NCBI GenBank assembly: GCA_963834685.1
Contig: CAWICW010000020.1
Location: 1-64,000 of the forward strand
Length of the DNA stretch: 64,000 nt
Reading direction: 5' to 3'
DNA from: Palsa-504 sp963834685
Lineage (GTDB): Bacteria; Actinomycetota; Actinomycetes; Streptosporangiales; Streptosporangiaceae
Shown piece after piece: positions 43,758 to 52,710 of this stretch (position 1 is the stretch's first letter; every line of letters starts with the position of its first letter). A program made the position numbers and the translations under genes. The notes below the pieces were generated by a model, which saw only the letters and a list, made by a program, of their open reading frames with translations, was not told the origin of the DNA and made no database searches.

Positions 43758-44858
43758 TCATCGCTTCTCCTCTCCAGGCCCTTGAGGTCTTCGGGCTTCG
43801 GTGTCGGGTTCCGTGAGCGGTCCGGGTTCCCTGAACGGCCGGGACTGGGCCGCGGTCAGGCCCTTGACGTGCAGCCAGCACGCGCTGGATTGTCCCGGGG
43901 CGACCTCGATGGCCGCCGGACGTTGGTCGGCGCAGACCGCCATGGCGAACGGACAGCGCGGGTGGAACCGGCAGCCGCTGGGCGGCCGGATCAGGTTGGG
44001 CGGCGCTCCCCGGCCCCGCAGCGACGGCGGCTGCGCCCGGTCCGGGTCGGGCGCGGCGCTGAGCAGCAACTGCGTGTAGGGGTGGGCCGGGAGGTCCGTG
44101 ACCTGCGCCGCGGGTCCGGACTCGATGATCTGCCCGGCGTACATGACGGCGATTACGTCGGCCAGGTAGCGGGCGGACGCGATGTCGTGGGTCACGTAGA
44201 GGATGGCCAGCCCTTCGCGGTCGCGCAGGCCCGCCAGCAGGTTGAGCACGCCGAGCCGGATGGAGACGTCCAGCATCGAGACGGGCTCATCGGCCAGCAG
44301 CACCCGGGGCCGCATGGCCAGCGCCCGGGCGATGGCCACCCGCTGCCGCTGGCCGCCGGACAGTTCGTGCGGGTACTTGGCCGCGAACGCGGGGCTCAGC
44401 GCCACCCGCTCCAGCAGCTCGGCGATCTGAGTGTCCAGGTTCGCCTCGCTGGCCAGGCCGTGCAACCGCAGCGGCCGGGCCAGGTGGTACCGGGTGTTGT
44501 GCACCGGGTTGAGCGAGGAGAACGGGTCCTGCAGCACGAGCTGCACCTGCCGTGTGTAGCGCTGCCGCCCCGAGGCCGCCACGCCGTCGAGCAGCACGGC
44601 CCCGGCGGTCGGCTTGATCAGCTGGGCCAGCAGCCGGGCCAGCGTCGACTTGCCCGAGCCGCTCTCCCCGACCACCGCGGTGATGCCGGCCGCCGGCAGC
44701 GCCAACGTCACGTCCTCGACCGCGTGCACCACGGCCCGGCGTTCGCCCCGGTGGCCGTGCACCGGGAAGTGCTTGGTCAGGCCGCGGGCCTCCAGCACCG
44801 GCGTGCCGCCGCTGGCCCCGTTGGCGGCGCGGGCCCGGTCCAGGGGAATGATGGTCAT
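43758..44858 (-). CDS. Oligosaccharide/peptide ABC transporter ATPase (DppF/OppF type)
   Basis: A 366-residue ATPase. Walker A is GESGSGKSTLARL, with LVLQDPFSSLNP (Q-loop), LSGGQRQRVAIARAL signature, LLADEPVSMLDVS Walker B and THDIASARYLAD (H-loop). The C-terminal oligo_HPY motif has the four-Cys iron-sulfur-type pattern CRFHPRCPFAMAVC. ATG 44858 overlaps the stop of the DppD-like gene (ATGA). It energises import together with the DppD-like ATPase. A proline-rich tail (RPFREPGPLTEPD) follows the HPY domain and is not conserved. Confidence 0.9.
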   Translation of the reverse strand: MTIIPLDRARAANGASGGTPVLEARGLTKHFPVHGHRGERRAVVHAVEDVTLALPAAGITAVVGESGSGKSTLARLLAQLIKPTAGAVLLDGVAASGRQRYTRQVQLVLQDPFSSLNPVHNTRYHLARPLRLHGLASEANLDTQIAELLERVALSPAFAAKYPHELSGGQRQRVAIARALAMRPRVLLADEPVSMLDVSIRLGVLNLLAGLRDREGLAILYVTHDIASARYLADVIAVMYAGQIIESGPAAQVTDLPAHPYTQLLLSAAPDPDRAQPPSLRGRGAPPNLIRPPSGCRFHPRCPFAMAVCADQRPAAIEVAPGQSSACWLHVKGLTAAQSRPFREPGPLTEPDTEARRPQGPGEEKR

Positions 44859-45955
44859 GACCGGCCTCCCATCGGCCCGGAATCGGCAGCCACAGCGTCG
44901 CCAGGTCCAGCGTCGCCGGGAACGGTGTCGCCAGGTGTGGCCGCCGGGCGGGCCAACTCGGTCGGCACGGCCACGCGCCCGTCCTGCAGCCAGCACGCGG
45001 CCGCCCGGGTGCCCGCGTCCAGGTCGAGCAGCGGCGGCGGCGGGTCGCTGCGGCACCGGTCGAACGCGTACCCGCAGCGCGGGTGGAACGTGCACCCCGG
45101 CGGCATGTTCCGCAGGTCGGGGGGCGACCCGGGGATGCCTTCCATGGCCCGGCGCGGCCCGTGCAGGGCGGGGAACGAGCTCAGCAGGCCGAGCGAGTAC
45201 GGGTGCCGCGGCGCCCGGAAGATCGCGCTGGCATCGCCCCGTTCCACCAGCCGGCCCGCGTACATGACCGCGATCGAATCGGCGATCTCGGCCAGCAGCG
45301 ACAGGTCGTGGGAGATGAACAGCACGGCGAAACCCAGCCGGTCGCGCAGCGCCATGAGCTCCTCGAGGATCTCGCGCTGGGTGACCACGTCGAGCGCGGT
45401 GGTCGGCTCGTCCATGATCACCACCGACGGGTCGAGCGCGAGCGCGGTGGCGATCATCACCCGCTGCCGCATGCCGCCGGACAGCTCGTGCGGGTAGCTG
45501 CTCAGCCGGTCGGCGGGAATGCCCACCATCTCGAGCAGCTGGCCCGACCGGGCCTGGCGGTCGGCCCGGCTCATGTCCGGCCGGTGCGCGCGCAGCACGT
45601 CGGAGAACTGGGTGCCGATGCTGAGCACCGGGTTGAGGGCGTTCATCGAGCTCTGCAGCACCACCGCGATCTCGTTCCAGCGCAGCCCCCGGAGCTCGCG
45701 CTGTCCGGCGGTCAGGAGGTTGACCGACGAGCCGAAGCGCGCCGAGCCCGCGGTGATGACACCCGGTGGCCGCAGCAGCCTGGTGATCGCGTAGGCCAGG
45801 GTGGACTTGCCGCTGCCGCTCTCCCCGGCCAGACCCAGCACCTCGCCGTGGCGCAACTCCATGTCGGCGTCCACCACGGCATGCACCGCGTCGTCGCCCA
45901 GCCCGTAGTCGACGCACAGGTGTTCAACTGAGATCAGGACGTCAGAGGACGTCAC
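44855..45955 (-). CDS. Oligosaccharide/peptide ABC transporter ATPase (DppD/OppD type)
   Basis: A 366-residue ATPase paired with the DppF-like protein. Walker A is GESGSGKSTLAYA, followed by IAVVLQSSMNALNPVL (Q-loop), LSGGMRQRVMIATAL signature, VIMDEPTTALDVV Walker B, ISHDLSLLAE and the oligo_HPY CTFHPRCGYAFDRC. GTG 45955 overlaps the DppC-like stop by 4 bases and has GAGGAGGG upstream. The C-terminal ~40 residues (TPGDTVPGDAGPGDAV) are a low-complexity Gly/Asp repeat beyond the normal end. Confidence 0.9.
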   Translation of the reverse strand: MTSSDVLISVEHLCVDYGLGDDAVHAVVDADMELRHGEVLGLAGESGSGKSTLAYAITRLLRPPGVITAGSARFGSSVNLLTAGQRELRGLRWNEIAVVLQSSMNALNPVLSIGTQFSDVLRAHRPDMSRADRQARSGQLLEMVGIPADRLSSYPHELSGGMRQRVMIATALALDPSVVIMDEPTTALDVVTQREILEELMALRDRLGFAVLFISHDLSLLAEIADSIAVMYAGRLVERGDASAIFRAPRHPYSLGLLSSFPALHGPRRAMEGIPGSPPDLRNMPPGCTFHPRCGYAFDRCRSDPPPPLLDLDAGTRAAACWLQDGRVAVPTELARPAATPGDTVPGDAGPGDAVAADSGPMGGRS

Positions 45956-46905
45956 GATGCCCTCCTCGTGGTGCGGAGCACCGGGGTCAGGCCCAGCTGA
46001 GGCCGCCGCGGCAGCCCGGCTCGCCGAGCAACGCGGCCGGAGACCCCGCCCGTTCCGGCGCCCCGCAGCCGTGGGTTGACGAACTCGTCGATCCCGAAAT
46101 TGAGCAGCGCGAGCCCGGTGCCGAACAACCCGACGGCCAGTCCGGGCGGCACGAACCACCACCACTCCAGGTGCACCTGCTGGGCCGCCTGCGCGCTCTG
46201 CGCCCAGTAGAGCATCGTCCCCCAGCTCCAGTGGGTGGTGCTGATGACGCCGAGGAAGGACAGTGCGGTGAAGGTCCCGACCCCGTAGATGACGGTGAAC
46301 AAGAACGAGGTGGCCACCACCGGGATCAGGTTGGGCAGGATCTCGAACGTCATGATCCGCCAGCTCTTCTCGCCGATGATCCGGGCCGAGTCGACGAAGT
46401 CCCGGTTGCGCATGGACAAGGTCTGGACGCGCAACTGCCGGGCGCCGAACGCCCAGCCGGTTATGGCGATGATGACCCCGATTACCACATCGTTCGGGTT
46501 CGCGCCCTTGCCCAGGAACCCGAAGATGACGATAAGCAGCGGCAGCGCGGGCAGCACCAGGAAGATGTTGGCCAGCATGGACAGCAGGTCGTCGGTCCCG
46601 CCGCCGAAGTAGCCCGCGGTCACGCCGAACAGCACGGCCAGCACGGTCGCCGCCACCCCGGCGATAACCGAGACCAGGATCGTGCTGCGCCCGCCGACCA
46701 GCAACTGGGACAGGACATCCTGCTGGACCTGGGTGGTGCCGAGCCAGTGCGCGGCCGAGGGCGGCTGCGGCGTGCTGACGGTGGTCGAGGCGCTGGCGTT
46801 CGGGTTGTACGGGGCGACCAGCGGGCCGATGATGGCCACGATCCCGAACACCGCGGACAGGCACAGCCCGATCAAGATCTTCGGGGACCGGAGCAACCGG
46901 GTCAT
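45952..46905 (-). CDS. Oligosaccharide/peptide ABC transporter permease (DppC type)
   Basis: A 317-residue BPD_transp_1 permease. The N-terminal helix (ILIGLCLSAVFGIVAIIGPLV) precedes the OppC-type external domain with HWLGTTQVQQDVLSQLLVGGRSTI. The EAA-like loop DFVDSARIIGEKSWRIM binds the ATPases. About six membrane helices. ATG at 46905. The end contains a proline-/arginine-rich tail. It forms the channel with the DppB-like permease immediately upstream. Confidence 0.9.
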   Translation of the reverse strand: MTRLLRSPKILIGLCLSAVFGIVAIIGPLVAPYNPNASASTTVSTPQPPSAAHWLGTTQVQQDVLSQLLVGGRSTILVSVIAGVAATVLAVLFGVTAGYFGGGTDDLLSMLANIFLVLPALPLLIVIFGFLGKGANPNDVVIGVIIAITGWAFGARQLRVQTLSMRNRDFVDSARIIGEKSWRIMTFEILPNLIPVVATSFLFTVIYGVGTFTALSFLGVISTTHWSWGTMLYWAQSAQAAQQVHLEWWWFVPPGLAVGLFGTGLALLNFGIDEFVNPRLRGAGTGGVSGRVARRAGLPRRPQLGLTPVLRTTRRAS

Positions 46906-46906
46906 G

Positions 46907-47887
46907 TCAGGCCTCCTGCCGGGTCCGCGGGTCGAGGAACGCGTAGACGAAGTCGGCAGCCAGGTTGGCCAGCAGCACCGCCAGCGTGATGATCAGGAAG
47001 ATCCCCTGCAGCAGCGGGTAGTCGTCGCTGCCGATCGCGGTGAACAGCAGGTACCCCACGCCCGGATAGGAGAAGACGATCTCGGTAAGCAGCGCGCCCG
47101 AGACGATGAACCCGATGGCCAGGGAGAAGCCGGCCACGCTGGGCAGCAGCGCGTTCCGGGCCGCGTAGCTGATCACCCGCCCTGACGACAGCCCCTTGGC
47201 CTGCGCGAGCAGCACGTAATCCTCGTCCATCGTGGTGATCATCATGTTGCGCATGCCGATGATCCAGCCGGCGATGGAGGCCAGCACGATGGTCAACGCG
47301 GGCAGCGCCGCATGGTCGAGCACATTGGACACGAACGGCCAGTCCAGCCCCGGGTTCAAGGTGGTGGTGTCGTAGCCGGAGTTCGGCGGGAACCAGCCCA
47401 GCTTGGTCGCGAACAGCGCCACGGCCAGGATCGCCACGAAGAAGTACGGCGCGGCCTGGAAGAACGTCATGGCCGGCAGCAGCCCGTCCAGCCAGCTGCC
47501 GCGCCGCCAGGCGGCGGCCACGCCGAGCAGCGTGCCGAGCACGAAGCTGATCACCGTGGCGACGCCGACCAGAGCGACCGTCCAGGGCAGCGCGGCCCGG
47601 ATCAGGCCGCCGACCGAGGCCGGGTAGAAGTTCAGCGAGGTGCCTAGGTTCCCGTGCAGCAGATGGCTCCAGTACTGGACGTACTGGCCCCACAGGCCGG
47701 TCTTGGTCAGTACCCCGTACTGCAGCTCGAGCGCGGCGATGGCCTGCTTGGACTCCTGGGCCTGGACCCGGCCCAGCACCGCCAGGGCCGGGTTGCCCGG
47801 CATCAGCCGCGGGATGAAGAAGTTGATGGTGATCGCGACTATGGCGGTGACGATGTAGAACGCGGTCCTGCGGGTGATCATGCGCAT
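46907..47887 (-). CDS. Oligosaccharide/peptide ABC transporter permease (DppB type)
   Basis: A 326-residue BPD_transp_1 permease of the DppB/OppB branch. The helix FYIVTAIVAITINFFIPRLMPG leads into the periplasmic segment found in DppB, then SFVLGTLLGVAAAWRRGS. The coupling loop is DEDYVLLAQAKGLSSGRV (EAA motif), ending TAIGSDDYPLLQGIFLIITLAVLLANL, a characteristic DppB end. ATG at 47887, 3 bases below the LacI stop. The operon order LacI-B-C-D-F-SBP-GH3 is all minus strand with no gap beyond ~220 bases. Confidence 0.9.
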   Translation of the reverse strand: MRMITRRTAFYIVTAIVAITINFFIPRLMPGNPALAVLGRVQAQESKQAIAALELQYGVLTKTGLWGQYVQYWSHLLHGNLGTSLNFYPASVGGLIRAALPWTVALVGVATVISFVLGTLLGVAAAWRRGSWLDGLLPAMTFFQAAPYFFVAILAVALFATKLGWFPPNSGYDTTTLNPGLDWPFVSNVLDHAALPALTIVLASIAGWIIGMRNMMITTMDEDYVLLAQAKGLSSGRVISYAARNALLPSVAGFSLAIGFIVSGALLTEIVFSYPGVGYLLFTAIGSDDYPLLQGIFLIITLAVLLANLAADFVYAFLDPRTRQEA

Positions 47888-47890
47888 GAC

Positions 47891-49078
47891 TCATACCTCC
47901 CGGTACCAGCCGATGTCGGCCCGGTCGGCCGGGGCCGGGCAGCCGCAGCTCTCCCGGCGGATCAGCTCGGTGGGCAGCACGATGTCGCGCGCGGGCAGGT
48001 GCTCGCGGTTGAGCATCGAATACAGCACGTCGAAGGCGGTCGTCCCCATCTGCTTGATCGGCTGGCGCACGGTGGTGAGGCTGGTGCGCAGGTGGCGGGC
48101 CAGCGGGATGTCGTCGAAGCCGGTCACCGCCACCTGGCCGGGAACGCTGAGGCCGTGCTTGCGCAGCGCGGACATGACACCGAAGGCGGTCTGGTCGTTC
48201 GCGCACACGATCGCGCGCGGCAGCGCGCGGCCCTCCTCGAACAGCTGGTTGATCACCTGGGCGCCGCCGGAGGCGAAGTAGTAGCCCTGCCATTTCGGCC
48301 CGAACTCCAGGGTCGCGCCGGCCGCGACGGCCTCGGTGGCCAGGACCTCCCGCCGCTCGATGCTGTCCGGGCTGTCGGCGTAGCCGCCCAGGTAGCCCAG
48401 GGATCCGTAGCCGTGGTCGCGTAGCAGGTGCCGGGCCAGCGCGCGCATGCCCGCCTTATTGTCGCCGTGGACGTTCGCCGTGGTCGGGGTCGCGTAGCCG
48501 GCCAGCGTGACGATCGGGAGCTGCCGGGAGAGGCGGTCCATCTGATCCGGATCGAGCACCCGGTCGTGCAGGATCAGCCCGTCGCTCTTGCGGGCCAGCG
48601 CCAGGGTCCGGCCGCCCGGGTCGTGCTCGGTGATGCCGACCGACCGGATCAGCAGGTCGAAGCCGCGGCGCTGGGCCGCCGCCTCGATACCGCGGTTGAT
48701 CAGGTCCGGGTACTGCAGGCTCTCGGCCTCGTCCGCGAACAGGTCCTCGTCCATGTTCGCGGCCGGCCACGGCCGGCGCACGATCACGCCGACGACTTCC
48801 TTGAGCCGCGCGCTCAGCGCGCGCGCCGCCCCGTCCGGCACGAAGCCGAGTTCGGCCACCGCCGCCAGGACCCGCTCCCGGGTTTCCTGGCGCGGGTTGC
48901 GCTGCCCGTTGAGCACCCGGGACACCGAGGCGATGGAGACCCCCGCCGCCCGGGCCACGTCGTAGATCGTCGGCGGCGCGGTCGGGTCCGCGCCCAGGCC
49001 GCCCAGCTCGGGATCCGTGCCCAGGCCGTCGGCGGCCAGGTCCCGCCCGCCGTTCACCGCGTCCTGGTCAGCCGACAC
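47891..49078 (-). CDS. LacI-family transcriptional regulator of the GH3/ABC operon
   Basis: A 395-residue repressor. After a disordered Gly/Asp-rich N-terminus (~35 residues), the HTH reads PTIYDVARAAGVSIASVSRVLN, with hinge ARALSARLKEV. The effector domain has DGLILHDRVLD, YGSLGYLGGYADSPDSIERR and VAVTGFDDIPLARHLRTSLTTVRQP. The C-terminus carries RRESCGCPAP, as in CebR/BglR-like regulators of glucoside uptake. GTG 49078 has GAGGAG upstream. Two operator-like palindromes lie immediately upstream, so autoregulation of the whole operon is likely. The ligand is probably the imported disaccharide or its product. Confidence 0.9.
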   Translation of the reverse strand: MSADQDAVNGGRDLAADGLGTDPELGGLGADPTAPPTIYDVARAAGVSIASVSRVLNGQRNPRQETRERVLAAVAELGFVPDGAARALSARLKEVVGVIVRRPWPAANMDEDLFADEAESLQYPDLINRGIEAAAQRRGFDLLIRSVGITEHDPGGRTLALARKSDGLILHDRVLDPDQMDRLSRQLPIVTLAGYATPTTANVHGDNKAGMRALARHLLRDHGYGSLGYLGGYADSPDSIERREVLATEAVAAGATLEFGPKWQGYYFASGGAQVINQLFEEGRALPRAIVCANDQTAFGVMSALRKHGLSVPGQVAVTGFDDIPLARHLRTSLTTVRQPIKQMGTTAFDVLYSMLNREHLPARDIVLPTELIRRESCGCPAPADRADIGWYREV

Positions 49079-49098
49079 CTGTGCTCCTCAATCGTTGA

Positions 49099-49112
49099 GG
49101 TAAGCGCTTTCC
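49099..49112. promoter_or_regulatory. LacI-type operator, proximal
   Basis: GGTAAGCGCTTTCC, centred on the GCGC core typical of CebR/BglR-like operators, 21 bases before the LacI start codon. One half-site differs from the distal copy. Confidence 0.7.
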
Positions 49113-49165
49113 GTAATCGCCCGAAGAAAGGTGCCGCCAGTGACGGCACCGGGACCGAACCGTTG

Positions 49166-49181
49166 CGGTAAGCGCTTACCG
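49166..49181. promoter_or_regulatory. LacI-type operator, distal (perfect palindrome)
   Basis: CGGTAAGCGCTTACCG is a perfect 16-base palindrome, 67 bases from the proximal copy. The spacing and identical cores suggest cooperative binding or DNA looping. A GTGCCG-n7-CGGCAC inverted repeat lies between them at 49131-49149. Confidence 0.75.
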
Positions 49182-49364
49182 GACTCGTATGGCAGCAGAG
49201 TACGACCATCGGGTGATTTATCACAAGAGCAATCGTCCCCACTGTTACGGGAACGTGACATGCCCGGAAGCCCGAGCCCGCCGGGCCGGATGGCGGGCGC
49301 ACCGGCAGACCGGCGCTGACCAGGTGATCGGCTGTGACACATCGAGGAAACCTCAGCCGCACTC

Positions 49365-49403
49365 GTTACCGCCCGCGTAACAACCGAGTAATACGACCGA
49401 AAC
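49365..49403 (+). promoter_or_regulatory. Candidate GlnR-binding half sites upstream of amt
   Basis: GTTAC (49365-49369), n7, GTAAC (49377-49381), n6, GTAAT (49388-49392), n6, GAAAC (49399-49403). The 11-base spacing matches the actinomycete GlnR box pattern GTnAC-n6-GAAAC, although one half-site is imperfect. amt genes are classic GlnR targets. The remainder of the 423-base gap (49079-49501) shows no gene. Confidence 0.45.
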
Positions 49404-49501
49404 TCGCGCATGGGACACATGCCTTGCAGGTATACGGAGCGGCCGGGTACAGCCAGCGTCACGTTGGCCCCCAGAAGGCCCCGATAGCCCCTGGAGGCGT
49501 A

Positions 49502-50920
49502 GTGGTTCCCTATCCTAGCTGGCTGAACGCCGGGGATAACTCCTGGCAGATGACAGCAGCCACGCTGGTCGGGCTGATGTCCATCCCGGCCCTGGCCGTG
49601 CTGTACGGCGGCCTGGTGCAGAAGAAGTGGGCCATCAACACCGTCATGATGGTGTTCACCACCTTCTGCCTGACGCTCATCGTGTGGGTCCTGTGGGCCT
49701 TCAAGATGGGCTTCGGCACGCCCCTGGTCCACACCTTCCTCGGCGACCCCCGGTCGGTACTCGGGCATAACGCCGAGGAAGGCCAGGCGAACATCCCGTT
49801 GCTGAACGGGCTGATGCCGAACTTCAGGTTCCCCGAGTCGTCCCTGATGTACTTCCAGTTCGTGTTCGCGGCGATCACCCCGATCCTGTTCATCGGCAGC
49901 GTGATCGGCCGGATCAGCTTCAAGGTCTGGCTGATCGTCGTGCCGCTGTGGATCACCTTCGTCTACTCGGTCAACGCCTTCCTGCTGTGGGGCGGCGGCT
50001 ACTGGGCGGGCAAGGGCGCCCTGGACTTCTCCGGCGGTTACGTCATCCACCTGGCCGCGGGCGTGTCCGGCTTCACCGCCGCCGCGGTGATCGGGCCGCG
50101 GCTCAAGCGCGACCGCGAGCGGGCCATCCCGAACAACCTGCTGTTCGTCGCCGTCGGCGCCGGCATCTTGTGGCTCGGCTGGAACGGCTTCAACGGCGGC
50201 GACCCGTACTTCGCGGGCGCGGACGCCGCCGCGGCGGTCGTCAACACCAACGTGGCCACCGCGGTGGCCATGATGACCTGGATCGTCATGGACATGATGT
50301 TCAGCAGCGAGAAGAAGCCCACCTTCCTTGGCGGCGTGAACGGCATGATCTGCGGTCTGGTCGGCATCACCCCGGCGGCCGGCTACGTGAACGGCTTCGG
50401 CGCCATCGTGATCGGCCTGGTCTGCTCCTCGGTCGTCTGGGTGGCCTGGACTTACCTGCCGAAGTACGTCTGGCCGTTCAACAAGGTCGACGATGCGCTC
50501 GGCGTGGTGTATACGCACGGCATCGCCGGGTTGTTCGGCGGCCTGCTGGTCGGCCTGCTCGCCGACCCGAAGATGATCGAGTACATCGGCCTGGGCAACA
50601 CCTCCTCGGTCGCCGGGGCGGGCCTGTTCTACGGGCACCCCAAGCAGCTGGCCATCCAGGCGGGCGCCGCGCTCACCATCATCGTCTGGGACGGGGCGGT
50701 CACGTTCCTCATTCTGATGCTCATCAAGCACGTGTTCAGGATGAACCTGCGGCTGCCCGACGCGGTCCTGGAGATCGGCGACGTGGCGGTCCACGGCGAG
50801 GAGGTGTACCCGTCTGACGAGCTGATCAGCGTGGGTGCCAGCTCGAGGGCCGACGAGGTGTCCTCCATGGACGGGAAGGTGCCCGAGAAGGCGGTCACCG
50901 CCCCGAAGGACGATTCTTAG
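49502..50920 (+). CDS. amt: Ammonium transporter (Amt family)
   Basis: A 472-residue channel with eleven membrane helices that takes up ammonium. The twin-His pore is seen as GGYVIHLAAGVSG (first His) and VVYTHGIAGLFGG (second His). The Amt signature SGGYVIHLAAGVSGF is clear, and the phenylalanine gate region and the C-terminal cytoplasmic helix follow. GTG 49502 is chosen, with GGAGG 7 bases upstream; the open frame back to 49334 is not homologous. The C-terminal ~45 residues form an acidic tail. No glnK or glnD follows, unlike the standard amtB-glnK-glnD cluster, so regulation by PII must come from elsewhere. GlnR-like half sites lie upstream. Confidence 0.92.
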   Translation: MVPYPSWLNAGDNSWQMTAATLVGLMSIPALAVLYGGLVQKKWAINTVMMVFTTFCLTLIVWVLWAFKMGFGTPLVHTFLGDPRSVLGHNAEEGQANIPLLNGLMPNFRFPESSLMYFQFVFAAITPILFIGSVIGRISFKVWLIVVPLWITFVYSVNAFLLWGGGYWAGKGALDFSGGYVIHLAAGVSGFTAAAVIGPRLKRDRERAIPNNLLFVAVGAGILWLGWNGFNGGDPYFAGADAAAAVVNTNVATAVAMMTWIVMDMMFSSEKKPTFLGGVNGMICGLVGITPAAGYVNGFGAIVIGLVCSSVVWVAWTYLPKYVWPFNKVDDALGVVYTHGIAGLFGGLLVGLLADPKMIEYIGLGNTSSVAGAGLFYGHPKQLAIQAGAALTIIVWDGAVTFLILMLIKHVFRMNLRLPDAVLEIGDVAVHGEEVYPSDELISVGASSRADEVSSMDGKVPEKAVTAPKDDS

Positions 50921-50951
50921 CGTGCGCTACGTGCGGCCGTAGCGTAACCAG

Positions 50952-50990
50952 GGACGCACCCGGGCACCGAGCTGGTGCCCGGGTGCGTCC
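50952..50990. terminator. Bidirectional terminator between amt and the TPP enzyme gene
   Basis: A perfect 17-bp stem (50952-50968 with 50974-50990) and a 5-base loop GAGCT, located between two convergent genes. There is no long T-run but the stem is very stable. Confidence 0.75.
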
Positions 50991-50995
50991 TGGCC

Positions 50996-52708
50996 TCAGT
51001 GCCCCCGGAAGGCCTCCTCCAGCCACCATGACCCGCGAGAGGAGGTGACCTTGGCGTCGATGAGCAGCGGGCGCTCCCGCGGCCCCGCCAGCCAGCCGCC
51101 GACCGGGCCGAGATCCCCGGCCGACCGTACGGTGACGCCCTCGAAGCCGAAGCCCCGGCCGATCGCGGCGATGTCGGCCGGCGGAAACCGGACCGTGTCC
51201 AGCGGGTCTCCGTCCGGCCCGAAGTGATGCACCTCCGCGCCGTACGCCTCGTCGTCGTAGACCACGACCACCATCGGGATCCCCAGCCGCACCACGGTCT
51301 CCAGCTCGCTGACCCCCATCAGCGCGCCTCCGTCGCCGAGCGCGGCGACCGCCAGCCGGTCCGGCCGCGCGACCGCGGCCCCGATGGCCGAGGCCAGGCC
51401 GAGCCCGATCGACTGGAACGCCTGGGTGAAGCAGAAACCGGCCTCGTCGGGGACCGACAGGTACATGCTCGGGTAGCCCATGAAGTTCCCGGAGTCGACC
51501 GCCACGGTGCGCTCCGCGGGCAGCAGGTCATCGAGCGCGATGGACAGCGCGCGCGGATCGATCCGCTGCCCGTCGCTGTCGTCGCTGAACGGCACGTCCC
51601 GCCACCGCACCTCCCGCGCGATCCGCTCGCGCAGCTCAGGTGACCGGTACCCCGCCGTATCAGGTGACCCGCCGTCGTCTTCATTTTTATGCCGAACGGA
51701 TCGTGGCTCACCCTCCCGGTCTCCGACGAGCGCGTCGGCCACGGCGCGGGCGGTCTCGGCCACGTCCCCGACTACGCCCAGGTGGACCGGCCGGTGCGCC
51801 CCGAGGGCGGTGGCGTCGTCGTCGACCTGGATGAGCGTGGCGCCCGTCCCGATCAGCCTGCCGTGCCGCATCGTCCACATGTTGAGCGAGCAGCCCCAGC
51901 CGATGATCAGGTCCGCGCCGGTGATCAGCTCGGCCGCGAGCGGTGACGCGAACCCGCCGCTCACGTCCAGGTCCCAGGGGTTGCCCCGGAACAGCCCCTT
52001 CGCGACGGCCGAGGTGGCCAGCAACGCGCCGCACGCATCGGCGAGCCGCTCGAGGTCCGCGCGCGCCGATGCCCGGCCGGCCCGCCCGCGGGCGCCCCGG
52101 CCCGCGATGAACACCGGCTGGTCCGCGCCGCGCAGGACGGCCGCGATCGCCGTCACGGCCTCCGGGGCCGGGCCGGGCGGATAGGTGCGAGGCGCGGCCT
52201 GGACCGTGGCCCCCTCGCCGTGCTGGACTACTGGCGCGGCCTGGACGTTCAGCGGCAGGGCGAGGACCACCGTGCGGCGGCCGAGCGCGGTCTGGTAGGC
52301 CCGCTGCACATCGGCCAGCGCCGATGCGGGGGAGTAGATCCGCTCGCCGACCGCGCCGACGGCGGCCGCCAGCCCGGCCACGTCGACGTGGAAGTTGGAC
52401 CTGACCTCCGGGGCCTCCGCGGCGAGCACCAGCAGCGGGGTGCGGCTCTTGGCCGCCTCGGCGATACCGGTCATGGCGTTGGTCAGGCCCGGTCCCTGGT
52501 GCACGGATACCACACCCGGCCGGCCGGCGGTCCTGGCCCAGGCGTCGGCCATGACCGTGGCGCCCCCCTCGTGCCGGGCCGCCACGAACCGGGCCCCGCC
52601 GGCGATCAGCGCGTTCGTGACGTGGAAGTTGCCGCTGCCGACCACGCCGAACACGGTGTCGGCCCCGAGCTTGGCCAGCGCCTGCCCGACCGCCTCCGCG
52701 ACCCGCAT
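50996..52708 (-). CDS. Thiamine-pyrophosphate enzyme, acetolactate-synthase/benzoylformate-decarboxylase-like
   Basis: A 570-residue ThDP enzyme with the standard three domains: N-terminal PYR domain with the ARHEGGATVMADAWAR Glu that activates TPP, central domain (VFIAGRGARG), and C-terminal PP domain with the GDGGALMGVSELETVVRLGIPMVVVVYDD magnesium-binding motif. ATG 52708 is the first start consistent with the family. The central-to-C-terminal linker carries an extra Asp/Asn-rich stretch (HKNEDDGGSPDTAGY). It is 2 bases behind a cyclase-family gene, so they form a pair. The likely reaction is decarboxylation or carboligation of a 2-oxo acid; the substrate is unknown. Confidence 0.88.
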   Translation of the reverse strand: MRVAEAVGQALAKLGADTVFGVVGSGNFHVTNALIAGGARFVAARHEGGATVMADAWARTAGRPGVVSVHQGPGLTNAMTGIAEAAKSRTPLLVLAAEAPEVRSNFHVDVAGLAAAVGAVGERIYSPASALADVQRAYQTALGRRTVVLALPLNVQAAPVVQHGEGATVQAAPRTYPPGPAPEAVTAIAAVLRGADQPVFIAGRGARGRAGRASARADLERLADACGALLATSAVAKGLFRGNPWDLDVSGGFASPLAAELITGADLIIGWGCSLNMWTMRHGRLIGTGATLIQVDDDATALGAHRPVHLGVVGDVAETARAVADALVGDREGEPRSVRHKNEDDGGSPDTAGYRSPELRERIAREVRWRDVPFSDDSDGQRIDPRALSIALDDLLPAERTVAVDSGNFMGYPSMYLSVPDEAGFCFTQAFQSIGLGLASAIGAAVARPDRLAVAALGDGGALMGVSELETVVRLGIPMVVVVYDDEAYGAEVHHFGPDGDPLDTVRFPPADIAAIGRGFGFEGVTVRSAGDLGPVGGWLAGPRERPLLIDAKVTSSRGSWWLEEAFRGH

Positions 52709-52710
52709 AC

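Noticed and set aside
43758..45917. Single 719-codon frame over both ATPase genes
   Set aside because: The first half is out of frame with the DppD-like protein. Two separate ATPases with overlapping ATGA fit better.
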